Positions 16,857 to 24,303 of a stretch of 64,000 nucleotides of DNA are shown piece after piece. Every line of letters starts with the position of its first letter. Positions within the stretch are counted from its first letter, which is position 1. Below the pieces are notes generated by a model that saw only the letters and a program-made list of their open reading frames with translations, did not search any database and had not been told where the DNA came from. Position numbers and translations under genes: made by a program. The DNA comes from Actinomycetota bacterium (GTDB lineage Bacteria; Actinomycetota; Nitriliruptoria; Nitriliruptorales; Nitriliruptoraceae): NCBI GenBank assembly GCA_019347575.1, contig JAHWKY010000006.1, positions 1-64,000 of the forward strand, given 5' to 3'.

Positions 16857-17764
16857 TCGCCGAGGGGGTCCGCCGCTGGAGCACACGCATCGACGCGACC
16901 GTCGATGTCCGCCACCTCGCGTGGCTGCGCGTGGCGCTTGGTCCGATCGCGCTGCTGCACCTCGCGCCGTTCCTCCGGGATAGCCTCGGCGGCACCACCT
17001 ACCGCGACACGTTCCACCTCCCCTACGCGAGCTGGTACCCCGAGCTGCCCGAGCCGGCCTACGTGGCGCTGCTGTGGCTGGCCGCAGCCGCTGCGGTCCT
17101 GCTCACGGTCGGTCTGCTGTCGCGCCCCGCCGCCGCCGTGACCGCCGGCGTCGTCGCGTACAACCTCTTCATCAGCCAGACGCACTACTCGAACAACCGA
17201 GCGTTCCTGCTGATCCTGCTGGTGGGTGCGGCGGCCCTGCCGCTGGGTGGCGCGTGGTCGGTGGACGCGTGGTGGGCACGTCGCCGCGGGCGGAAGCCGC
17301 GCACGACGACGCGTGCGTGGATCGTCGATCTGCTGCGGTTCGAGGTCGCGGCGGTCTACCTCGCCAGCGGGTTCAGCAAGCTGATCGACCCCGACTGGTG
17401 GGGCGGGACCGTGCTCGCCATCCGGATCGGGCGGGGCGCCGAGGAGGCCGTCGCGGCCGGTATCCCGCGCTCGCTGGTGGACCTGCTGGCCGATCCGACG
17501 ACGACGTGGTGGGGCGCCAAGGCGGTCGTGCTGACCGAGCTGTTCATCGGGCTCGGCCTGTGGTTCCCGCGGACGCGGCCCGCCGCGGTGCTGATCGCCG
17601 TGCTCTTCCACGTCTCGATCCAGCTCACCGCCGACGTGGAGGTGTTCACGTGGGCGGCGCTGGCGGCGCTGCTTCTGTGGGTTCGGACGCCCGCCCTCGC
17701 CGCACCAGATCCACCAGCCCCGCCACGGCCAGCCCGATCGCACCCGCGACCAGCACCCGCGTGA
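16853..17764 (+). CDS. HTTM-domain (vitamin K-dependent gamma-carboxylase-like) membrane protein
   Basis: A 303-aa multi-pass membrane protein of the horizontally-transferred-transmembrane (HTTM) family. An N-terminal RIDATVDVRHLAWLRVALGPIALLHL is followed by several hydrophobic helices, the loop SQTHYSNNRAFLLILL and GGTVLAIRIGRG. Bacterial HTTM proteins resemble the membrane part of gamma-glutamyl carboxylase, but carboxylation is rarely shown. The start ATG 16853 is chosen for its ATGA overlap with the partner gene; GTG 16811 is an alternative. Its last 119 bp overlap the convergent gene on the other strand. Confidence 0.7.
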   Translation: MIAEGVRRWSTRIDATVDVRHLAWLRVALGPIALLHLAPFLRDSLGGTTYRDTFHLPYASWYPELPEPAYVALLWLAAAAAVLLTVGLLSRPAAAVTAGVVAYNLFISQTHYSNNRAFLLILLVGAAALPLGGAWSVDAWWARRRGRKPRTTTRAWIVDLLRFEVAAVYLASGFSKLIDPDWWGGTVLAIRIGRGAEEAVAAGIPRSLVDLLADPTTTWWGAKAVVLTELFIGLGLWFPRTRPAAVLIAVLFHVSIQLTADVEVFTWAALAALLLWVRTPALAAPDPPAPPRPARSHPRPAPA

Positions 17765-18722
17765 CGACGTCTGGGAACGCGAACGGCAGCACCGGGGCGG
17801 TCAGCACGCCCAGGTTCTGCAGCGCGTAGGCGAGCGTGGCGAGCCCGGCCAGACCGGCGAGCAGGCGCGCGTCCTTCGGACGGCTCCCCCGCAGCATCAC
17901 GGCAAGCACGCCCAGGAGTGCGGCCGCTGCTGCGACGATGAGATGGGTGGTCGCGACGGACCGGTCGACCTCGGCACCGAGGTAGCCGCCGATCGCCGCG
18001 GCCACGGCCACAGCGGCGCCGGCAGCGAGCACGAGGTCGGGGCGCGCCCCGCCACGCACGAGCAGTGCGAGAGCGGCGGCGCCCGCGACCAGCAGGACCA
18101 GCGACGGCACGATGGGGGCTTCGTCAGGCAGCCACACCAGCTCGCCCGCGACAGTCAGGGGCTCCCCATCGACGATCAGCGGCACCTCCCAGCGCTCGAA
18201 CACCACGACCGGTCCGCCGTCGGCGGCGTGCACCGACTGCGGAGGCTCAGGCGACATCCAGTGGATGCGGTGGTCGTGCCAGGCGTGGCTGGCGCCCTCG
18301 CCGATGACCTCGAACGCCGGCTCGGCATCGACGGCGGCACCGGGCGGGGCGATGGTTCCCGCGTCGAGGAAGCGCGAGTCGTTGAGGTAGTACGCCGGCG
18401 AGCGCACGTTGACCAGCACGGTGCCGTCGGCCTCGATGCGGACGTACGGCTCCTCGTTCCGCCCTCCGTCGCCGTAGCCGAGGATGACCACCTCGACGCC
18501 GGGGCGCGCGGAGACGCGCAGGAACGAGTCGCCGCCGAGCACCTCGACGTCGATGCCGTCGGCGTCCGGTTCGATGTCCAGCACGCGTGAGCGGTAGTTC
18601 GTGGGGCCGGCGGCGTCCGCGAACACCGGCGTCGGTGCTCCGAGCACGAGCAGCGCCCCGAGGACGACGGCGAGCACGGGGCGGGCGACGGGGATCGAGC
18701 TGGCTCCTCGGACGCGGTTCAC
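17646..18722 (-). CDS. Secreted/membrane protein in copper-protein operon
   Basis: A 358-aa protein with a signal sequence (VLAVVLGALLVLGAPTPVFA), an exported domain of about 180 residues with HAWHDHRIHWMSPEPP (three His that could bind metal) and four C-terminal membrane helices ending before a Pro/Ala tail. It starts at GTG 18722, overlapping the CopC-CopD stop by 4 nt, so it is co-translated with it and probably helps copper handling. I cannot assign a named family. The 3' end overlaps the HTTM gene on the opposite strand by 119 bp. Confidence 0.65.
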   Translation of the reverse strand: MNRVRGASSIPVARPVLAVVLGALLVLGAPTPVFADAAGPTNYRSRVLDIEPDADGIDVEVLGGDSFLRVSARPGVEVVILGYGDGGRNEEPYVRIEADGTVLVNVRSPAYYLNDSRFLDAGTIAPPGAAVDAEPAFEVIGEGASHAWHDHRIHWMSPEPPQSVHAADGGPVVVFERWEVPLIVDGEPLTVAGELVWLPDEAPIVPSLVLLVAGAAALALLVRGGARPDLVLAAGAAVAVAAAIGGYLGAEVDRSVATTHLIVAAAAALLGVLAVMLRGSRPKDARLLAGLAGLATLAYALQNLGVLTAPVLPFAFPDVVTRVLVAGAIGLAVAGLVDLVRRGRASEPTEAAPPAPPT

Positions 18723-20419
18723 GGGTTGACGACGACCGGGATGGTCGCGGCGAGATCGCCCTCAGGACCGAGGTGCACCCGGAGCACGATCTCCCACGCG
18801 CCGGCGATCGAGAGTTCGTTGCCGGTGAGAACCCAGTGCCCTGGTCCCGCGGACGGTGGGGTCCGCTCGATGGGACCGATGTCGCGTATGGGCAGTCGCA
18901 GCATCAGCGTGACTCCCTCGGCATCGCCGACGGGGCGTCCGGTCGCGTCCAGCAGGTAGAGGTGGATCTGGTTCGTGCCGGCGCGGTTCGGATCCACCAC
19001 CAGGTTGACCTCGTAGCCCTGACCGACCGGTTCGTAGACCGAGAACGCCCCGCCGATCCCCGCCGCCTCGGCGGCGGGTTGCAGGTTCACGAGGACGCCG
19101 GTGACCAGCAGCACGAGCGCCAAGCCGGCCACCTCGAGCCGGACGGTGCGGCGGAGCGTTCGCCACCCGGCTGCGTGAGTCGCGTCGCGGTGGCCGGCGT
19201 CCCCGCTGCCACCCGCCGGAACCGCCACCTGATCACCGACCACCGCGGCGATCGAAGGCACGAGCCGACGGTTGTTGTACGCCCCGAGGGCGATCACCAG
19301 CGCGGCCACCGCGAGCTTGACGATCAGGACACGGCCGTAGGTGGTCGAGGTCAGCGCACGCAGCGCGCGCACCTCCACCCACGCCAGCGCGACGCCGGCG
19401 GCGACCACGCCGACCAAGGACCCGGTCGCGAGGTCCGAGAAGCGCTTGAGCAGCCCGGCCGACACCACCGGATCGGACTCGGGACCTCGTTGCCGCAGCA
19501 CGATCGCCAACGCCACCAGGCCACCGAACCACACCGCTCCCGCCATGAGATGGACGACATCGGCGATCACGACCACCCACTGCGGGTCGGTGGTCAGGGT
19601 GTGGCCCTCGAGCACGAACGACAGGGCTGCCACGACCGCCACCACGAGGGCGGCGACGCCGAGCCGCGACCGGGCGAGCAGCAGCAGCGCCACCAGCGCA
19701 ACGACACGCACGAGGATGCTGGCCCCGTACCACGACCCGACCGCATCCCCCAGCGCCGATGCGTTGGTGAGGACCGACACACCCAGACCGGTCTCCAACG
19801 CACTCTGCAGGGGCACGGCGACGAGCGCCAACCCGATCGCCATCCACCCACCGAGCCGCAGCAGCCTCGACAGGCGGTGGCGGTCCTCGAACGCGCGGCG
19901 AGTGGCCAGGACGAGGAAGGCGGCCACACCGGCGACGAACAGCGTCGCGGCGTAGTTCAGGCCGCGAGACAGCGTCGCGAGGACGGCCACGCCTCGGTCA
20001 CGGTCGCCCGCGAACAGATCGGACAACAGCGATCCGTCGACCGGACCTGCAGCACCGATCGTGAAGACGAACGCGCCTTTGAGCGGGTGGCTGTCGGCGG
20101 ACGTAGCCCGCCACGTCACGATGTAGGTGCCGTCGGGGAGATCCTCGGACAGGTCGGCCGAGACGGTGGCACCGGTGGCCACGACCTGACCGAGCGGCAC
20201 GCGTTCACCGTCGCGGTCGAACAGCCGCAGTCCGCCGGTCGGGACGCTCACGTCCTCGTTGAAGCTCAGCGCCAGTTCGTCCGGCGCCTCCGCGACCACC
20301 TCGCCGTCCGCCGGGTCCGTGCTGCGCAGGATGGCGTGCCCGGACGCTGAAGCCGCCCCGACCAGGAGCACGGCGACTCCGAGGAGCAACGCTACGACGA
20401 CGCGGCGGAGTGCACGCAC
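18719..20419 (-). CDS. CopC-CopD fusion copper resistance/import protein
   Basis: A 566-aa membrane protein. After a signal sequence the mature part begins near HAILRSTDPADGE, a CopC domain with the His ligand at its start and SADSHPLKGAF near its end, consistent with Cu(II) binding. A CopD-type membrane domain follows (VHLMAGAVWFGGLVALAI), then a C-terminal extracellular domain of about 110 residues with VNLVVDPNRAGTNQIHLYLLD, resembling YtkA/FixH-like domains. GTG 20419 is preferred because AGAGGTGA lies 8 nt upstream; TTG 20437 is the longer option. It probably moves copper across the membrane. Confidence 0.82.
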   Translation of the reverse strand: MRALRRVVVALLLGVAVLLVGAASASGHAILRSTDPADGEVVAEAPDELALSFNEDVSVPTGGLRLFDRDGERVPLGQVVATGATVSADLSEDLPDGTYIVTWRATSADSHPLKGAFVFTIGAAGPVDGSLLSDLFAGDRDRGVAVLATLSRGLNYAATLFVAGVAAFLVLATRRAFEDRHRLSRLLRLGGWMAIGLALVAVPLQSALETGLGVSVLTNASALGDAVGSWYGASILVRVVALVALLLLARSRLGVAALVVAVVAALSFVLEGHTLTTDPQWVVVIADVVHLMAGAVWFGGLVALAIVLRQRGPESDPVVSAGLLKRFSDLATGSLVGVVAAGVALAWVEVRALRALTSTTYGRVLIVKLAVAALVIALGAYNNRRLVPSIAAVVGDQVAVPAGGSGDAGHRDATHAAGWRTLRRTVRLEVAGLALVLLVTGVLVNLQPAAEAAGIGGAFSVYEPVGQGYEVNLVVDPNRAGTNQIHLYLLDATGRPVGDAEGVTLMLRLPIRDIGPIERTPPSAGPGHWVLTGNELSIAGAWEIVLRVHLGPEGDLAATIPVVVNP

Positions 20420-20550
20420 CCGCGGTTCACCTCTCAACTCGGCGCGGAGGCCCGATGCTACGCGCCCCTGCCACCACCGCCGTTCACGGCAGCACCCATG
20501 GCCGACGCCGTCTAGCGACGAGCGCTCCCCTCAACGAGGAGCGGCCTCGC

Positions 20551-20556
20551 TACGTT
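20551..20556 (+). promoter_or_regulatory. -10 element for a leaderless transcript
   Basis: TACGTT (TANNNT) followed by 6 nt and then ATG 20563, which has no ribosome-binding site close upstream. This supports 20563 over the more upstream in-frame starts. Confidence 0.45.
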
Positions 20557-20562
20557 CCGGCG

Positions 20563-21363
20563 ATGCCCCTGCTCGTCCCTGCCTTCTCGTTCGCCCCGCT
20601 CGCGCCGCTCGCCCACGGCGGGGCCGGGGCGGCGTGGCAAGCCGTCGTGACCGGCCTCGCTCTGGGTGTGGGCGTGGTCTTCGTGCTGGTCGTGATCGGA
20701 CGGGTCGAGCTCGACTCTGCGGGCGACCTCATCACACCTCTAGCGCTCGCGCTGGTCGCCGGATCGCTGGCGACCACGGCACAGACCGTGCTGTCCGACT
20801 GGGTCGGCTACGCGATGATCGCGGGCGGCCTGACGTTGCTCGCGCTGGCGCTCGTCGCCTCGATCGATCGGTTCGGGCTGCGGCGCAACTGGTCCGTCGC
20901 GGTGACCTTCGCGGCCCTGGCCGCGATCCCGACGATGCTGTGGGGGGGCACGCTCAACGCCGAGGTGCACCCACCTGAGGAGCCGCAGAAGGCGCGGTTA
21001 CCGGATCCGGGCGATGCGGTGTTGTCGCTCGCCTCCCCGGAGCCGGGTGGCACGGTTCCCGCTGGCCAGGTCGAGTTCACGTTCACCGTGACGGGCGGCA
21101 GCATCGGGCCGCGCATCGGCAGCCAGCCGATCCCTCCTCCCGACGATCCCCAGGGCTTGGGCCACGTGCGTCTCTTCGTCGACAACCGTCCCGTCACCAC
21201 CTCCGATGAGGATCGCTGCAGCGTCGCTGCGCCGTGCCGCGAGGTGACCTTCACCACGATGCTGACGGCCGGGGCACACCGGGTCACGGCCGAGTTCGTC
21301 GCGTACGACGGGGCGCAGTTCGCCCCGCTGGTCGCGGTGGTCACGACGATCACGGCCGAGTGA
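20563..21363 (+). CDS. Membrane protein with C-terminal extracellular beta domain
   Basis: A 266-aa protein. The first half has about four hydrophobic helices (VVTGLALGVGVVFVLVVIG, LALALVAGSLATTAQTVL and two more). The second half, after PEEPQKARLPDPGD, is an exported Ig-like beta domain with VEFTFTVTGGSIG, GLGHVRLFVDN and LTAGAHRVTAEF, reminiscent of DUF4399-type domains. It is divergent from copCD, which suggests but does not prove a role in metal or envelope homeostasis. No named function is assigned. Confidence 0.65.
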   Translation: MPLLVPAFSFAPLAPLAHGGAGAAWQAVVTGLALGVGVVFVLVVIGRVELDSAGDLITPLALALVAGSLATTAQTVLSDWVGYAMIAGGLTLLALALVASIDRFGLRRNWSVAVTFAALAAIPTMLWGGTLNAEVHPPEEPQKARLPDPGDAVLSLASPEPGGTVPAGQVEFTFTVTGGSIGPRIGSQPIPPPDDPQGLGHVRLFVDNRPVTTSDEDRCSVAAPCREVTFTTMLTAGAHRVTAEFVAYDGAQFAPLVAVVTTITAE

Positions 21364-21552
21364 GTGCTCAAGGGGCCGCAGGCCGGTAGCACGACCGAGT
21401 GTGCTCAAGCAGGCCGCAGGCCGTTAGCACGACCGAGTGTGCTCAAGGAGGCCGGAGGCCGTTAGCACGACCGAGTGTGCTCAAGGAGGCCGCAGGCCGT
21501 TAGCACGACCGAGTGTGCTCAAGGAGGCCGCAGGCCGTTAGCACGACCGAGT
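21364..21552 (+). repeat. Hairpin repeat family B, five-copy tandem array
   Basis: Five units begin at 21364, 21401, 21439, 21477 and 21515 (37 nt, then 38 nt each). Each has GTGCTCAAG, an inner GGCC-GCA-GGCC palindrome and TAGCAC, followed by the constant spacer GACCGAGT. The outer GTGCT/AGCAC arms pair, so each unit can fold. Spacers are identical, which excludes a CRISPR. The array starts directly after the stop of the upstream gene and fills most of the 233 bp to the hydrolase. Confidence 0.9.
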
Positions 21553-21596
21553 GAGGGCACGGTTAGCCTCACCCCTCCTGTCGCCCGGAGTCCACC

Positions 21597-22517
21597 GTGC
21601 CCGACCGCTGGCAGCACGTCACATCGTTCGATGGCACCCGTGTCGCGTGGCGACTCGATGCGCCAGCCGACAAGATCACGAAGGCGCGCACAGTCCGAGC
21701 CAGCGAGATCGCGGTGGTGCTCTGCAACGGCATCTCGTGTGACCACAGCTACTGGAACCACGTCTGGGGCCCGCTGGCCGAACGCGCCCCGCTGCTGCGC
21801 TGGCACTACCGCGGCCACGGGCGCAGCGACCCGCCCGCCGACCCGGACGCGTACCGAGTCGTCGACGTCGTGCGTGACCTCGAGGTGGTCACCCGGGAGA
21901 GGGGCATCAAGCGCGCGGTGCTCGTCGGGCACAGCTACGGCGTTCAGATCGCGACCGAGACGCCCCGCCACCTCCCCGATCTCGCCGCGGGCATCGTCTG
22001 CGTGGCGGGTACCTACGGCCACCCGATCATGCGGTTCGGGCCGTTCAACCCCGGCGTGAAGGTCTTCGACGTCCTCCACGCCACCACCAAGCTCCCGGGA
22101 CTGCCGGCGCTGACGCGCGCGGCGATGCGCTCACCGATGGCGTACTGGGGGGCTCGCGCCATCCGACTCATCGGCCCACACGCGCCCCGCGACGACATGC
22201 GCCAGTGGTTCGACCACCTCGCTCGCCTCGACATGGGAGTGATCACGCGCATGATGCGGGGCATGCAGGAGCACACCTCGGAGGACCTCCACGAGCACTA
22301 CGACGTCCCGGTCGTGACGATCGCCGGAGGCAGCGACTGGGCGACGCCGACCCGCATCCTGCGTCGCCTCGCGGAGCGCGCCCCGCACGGCCGCATGGTC
22401 GAGGTCGCCGACGGCAGCCACGTGCTGCCCATCGAGCACCCCGACGTCGTCGTGGAGGAGGTCCTCCGCCTCCTCGACGAGGCCCGTTTGACGCGTGGTA
22501 CCACTTCGGTACCATAG
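21597..22517 (+). CDS. Alpha/beta hydrolase
   Basis: A 306-aa hydrolase. The nucleophile elbow VGHSYGVQ places Ser113; the probable His is His275 in ADGSHVLPIEHP. An HYRGHGRSDPPAD segment matches the oxyanion-region signature. GTG 21597 follows CCCGGAG. It lies after the hairpin array; its 3' end contains the promoter of the toxin-antitoxin pair. It might be an esterase, epoxide hydrolase-like or lipase-like enzyme; specificity is not readable. Confidence 0.82.
   Translation: MPDRWQHVTSFDGTRVAWRLDAPADKITKARTVRASEIAVVLCNGISCDHSYWNHVWGPLAERAPLLRWHYRGHGRSDPPADPDAYRVVDVVRDLEVVTRERGIKRAVLVGHSYGVQIATETPRHLPDLAAGIVCVAGTYGHPIMRFGPFNPGVKVFDVLHATTKLPGLPALTRAAMRSPMAYWGARAIRLIGPHAPRDDMRQWFDHLARLDMGVITRMMRGMQEHTSEDLHEHYDVPVVTIAGGSDWATPTRILRRLAERAPHGRMVEVADGSHVLPIEHPDVVVEEVLRLLDEARLTRGTTSVP
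22488..22515 (+). promoter_or_regulatory. Antitoxin promoter (leaderless) with embedded operator
   Basis: TTGACG (22488-22493), a 16-nt spacer and TACCAT (22510-22515) form a good promoter; ATG 22522 begins 6 nt after the -10, predicting a leaderless mRNA. The palindrome TGGTACC-N5-GGTACCA (22496-22514) fills the spacer and -10 and is the likely binding site of the ribbon-helix-helix antitoxin itself. Confidence 0.65.
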
Positions 22518-22521
22518 CGTC

Positions 22522-22728
22522 ATGGCTATGACGCTCCGCACCGATGACGAACTCGAGCACGCGCTCGACAAGCTCGCCGAGGCCGAAGGCCTCTCCAAGC
22601 AGGAGATCATCCGCCGAGCTGTGCTCGAACGCTACGAACGCGCCGGACACGCCCAGCGGGTCGGCGAGGCGACCGACCGGATGCTCGACCGCTGGAGCGA
22701 TGTGCTCGACCGCCTCGGCTCGGTGTGA
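22522..22728 (+). CDS. Ribbon-helix-helix antitoxin
   Basis: A 68-aa CopG/RHH-fold DNA-binding protein. The strand AMTLRTDDELEHAL is followed by the two helices AEAEGLSKQEIIRRAVLERY. The C-terminal tail would wrap and neutralise the toxin. It overlaps the Doc-like gene by 4 nt (GTGA), and a perfect palindrome lies over its promoter, the usual autoregulated toxin-antitoxin layout. The ATG at 22522 is preferred to upstream GTG 22495 because that one lies before the promoter's -10. Confidence 0.8.
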   Translation: MAMTLRTDDELEHALDKLAEAEGLSKQEIIRRAVLERYERAGHAQRVGEATDRMLDRWSDVLDRLGSV

Positions 22729-23093
22729 CCGAGGTCGAGTACCTCGACCTCGAGGATCTGCTCCTGATGGTGCGGCGGGCGGGGCTCGGACGGGTCCGGG
22801 ACGTCGGGCTCCTCGACGCGGCGGTCGCCCGCCCGCGGTCGACCGCGTTCGGTGAGGACGCGTATCCCACGCTCGAACTCAAGGCGACCGCTCTCCTGCA
22901 TTCGCTCGTGAAGAACCACGCGCTGGTGGATGGCAACAAACGGTTGGCGTGGTTGGCCACGACCGTCTTCCTCGATCTCAACGGTGCCACCGTCGAGCTG
23001 ACCGCCGACGAGGCGTTCGACCTGGTCATGGCGGCGGCGGTCGGCGATCTCGACGTCGAGGGGATCGCGCAACACCTCGGGAGTCGCGGCTAG
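22725..23093 (+). CDS. doc: Doc/Fic-family toxin
   Basis: A 122-aa death-on-curing type protein. The Fic motif NHALVDGNKRLAW (His65) is intact and matches the Doc variant HxFx(D/N)GNK, which phosphorylates elongation factor Tu rather than AMPylating targets. PTLELKATALLHSL precedes it. The start GTG overlaps the antitoxin stop. Its last 4 bp overlap the convergent acyl-CoA dehydrogenase. All expected active-site residues are present, so it looks functional. Confidence 0.85.
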   Translation: MTEVEYLDLEDLLLMVRRAGLGRVRDVGLLDAAVARPRSTAFGEDAYPTLELKATALLHSLVKNHALVDGNKRLAWLATTVFLDLNGATVELTADEAFDLVMAAAVGDLDVEGIAQHLGSRG

Positions 23094-24241
23094 CGGGGCA
23101 GGCCGAGGAGGCGGTCGGCGAGGATCGTGCGCTGGATCTCGGACGTGCCGCCGGCGATGGAGGCGGCCCGGGACCACAACCACTGGCGCTGCCACGCCTC
23201 GTCGTCGGGGAACAGCTCGACCGCGAGCGCGGACAGGTGCTGGGTGAGCGTGGTCCAGGCCAGCTTGACCCGGCTCGACTCCGCGCCAGGGGTCTCGCCG
23301 CGGCTGAGGCGAGTCATGGTCCGCAGGTTCGCGAGGGCGAGCAGGCGCAGCTCGGTGTAGACCTGCCCGAGGTCCTCGGCGACGAGCAGGTCGTCGAGCC
23401 GCCCGTCCTCCGCGGCCGCTCGGAACAGCCGATCGAAGTGGACCTCGTGGACGACCTGCTCCTTGAAAGGGAAGTTCACGCCCCGCTCGTAGGCCAGCGT
23501 GGTGGCGGCCACCGACCAACCGTCGTCGACCGCGCCGACGACGTGGTCGTCGGGCACGAACGCTGACTCGAGGAACACCTCGCTGAACTCGGCCTCCCCG
23601 GTGAGCTGTCGCAGCGGCCGCACCTCGATGCCGTCCGCCTCCATATCCACGATGAGGTAGCTGATGCCGGCGTGCTTGCGCGCGCCGGGTGCCCCGCTGG
23701 GGCTGGGGGCGGTGTCGGGGTCCGTGCGGGCGAGGCAGATGCCCCAGCGCGCGACGGTGGCGTAGGACGTCCACACCTTCTGGCCCGTGAGCGACCAACC
23801 ACCCTCGATCCGCTCGGCGCGGGTGCGCAGCGCCGCGAGGTCGCTACCGGCGTCGGGCTCGGAGAACAGCTGACACCAGATCTCCTCCGCCGTGAGGATC
23901 GCGGGGAGGAAACGCTGCTTCTGCGCGTCGGTGCCGTGCGCGAGCAGCGTGGGACCGGCGTGGGACAGCCCCACCCGGTTCACGGGCTGCGGGGCGCCGG
24001 TGCGGGCGTAGGCGAGGTTGAACAGAGCGACCTCGACCGGTGTCGCGCCCCGACCCCCGTACTCCTCGGGCCAGTCGATGCCCACCCAACGGTCGGCGGC
24101 GAGCCGGGCCTGCCACCGCCGTCCCCAGGCCACCGCCTCGGCGTCGTGCTCGAAAGGGGGCGGCGGGGTGTACTTGGCGTCGAGCCACGTGGCCGCCTCC
24201 GCCGCGAACGCCTCCTGCTCGGCGGTGAACGACAGATCCAC
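23090..24241 (-). CDS. Acyl-CoA dehydrogenase
   Basis: A 383-aa FAD-dependent enzyme introducing a 2,3 double bond into an acyl-CoA. It shows WCQLFSEPDAGSDLAALRT, the FAD-contacting KVWTSYATVARWGICLART and the C-terminal IAGGTSEIQRTILADRLLG. The sequence belongs to the actinobacterial FadE group with a long loop (residues about 175-190). GTG 24241 has GGAGGG 9 nt upstream. It lies downstream of the CoA ligase on the same strand, but a strong hairpin separates them. Confidence 0.85.
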   Translation of the reverse strand: MDLSFTAEQEAFAAEAATWLDAKYTPPPPFEHDAEAVAWGRRWQARLAADRWVGIDWPEEYGGRGATPVEVALFNLAYARTGAPQPVNRVGLSHAGPTLLAHGTDAQKQRFLPAILTAEEIWCQLFSEPDAGSDLAALRTRAERIEGGWSLTGQKVWTSYATVARWGICLARTDPDTAPSPSGAPGARKHAGISYLIVDMEADGIEVRPLRQLTGEAEFSEVFLESAFVPDDHVVGAVDDGWSVAATTLAYERGVNFPFKEQVVHEVHFDRLFRAAAEDGRLDDLLVAEDLGQVYTELRLLALANLRTMTRLSRGETPGAESSRVKLAWTTLTQHLSALAVELFPDDEAWQRQWLWSRAASIAGGTSEIQRTILADRLLGLPR

Positions 24242-24259
24242 CTCAGCGGCCCTCCACGG

Positions 24260-24303
24260 AGTGGGAGCGAACTGGGGCGCATACGCACAGGTTCGCTCCC
24301 ACT
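24260..24303. terminator. Inverted-repeat terminator between CoA ligase and dehydrogenase
   Basis: Perfect 13-bp arms AGTGGGAGCGAAC (24260-24272) and GTTCGCTCCCACT (24291-24303) around an 18-nt loop. The right arm overlaps the TAG stop of the CoA ligase, so the hairpin forms at the end of its mRNA. Confidence 0.7.

Noticed and set aside
18587-20350. A 587-codon plus-strand frame over the CopC-CopD gene
   Set aside because: Shadow of the real gene; the product is Arg/His/Gln-rich with no recognisable segment, while the minus strand encodes a complete CopC-CopD protein.
21364-21552. CRISPR array
   Set aside because: Repeat-spacer layout is superficially similar, but the 8-nt spacers are identical and no cas gene is present.
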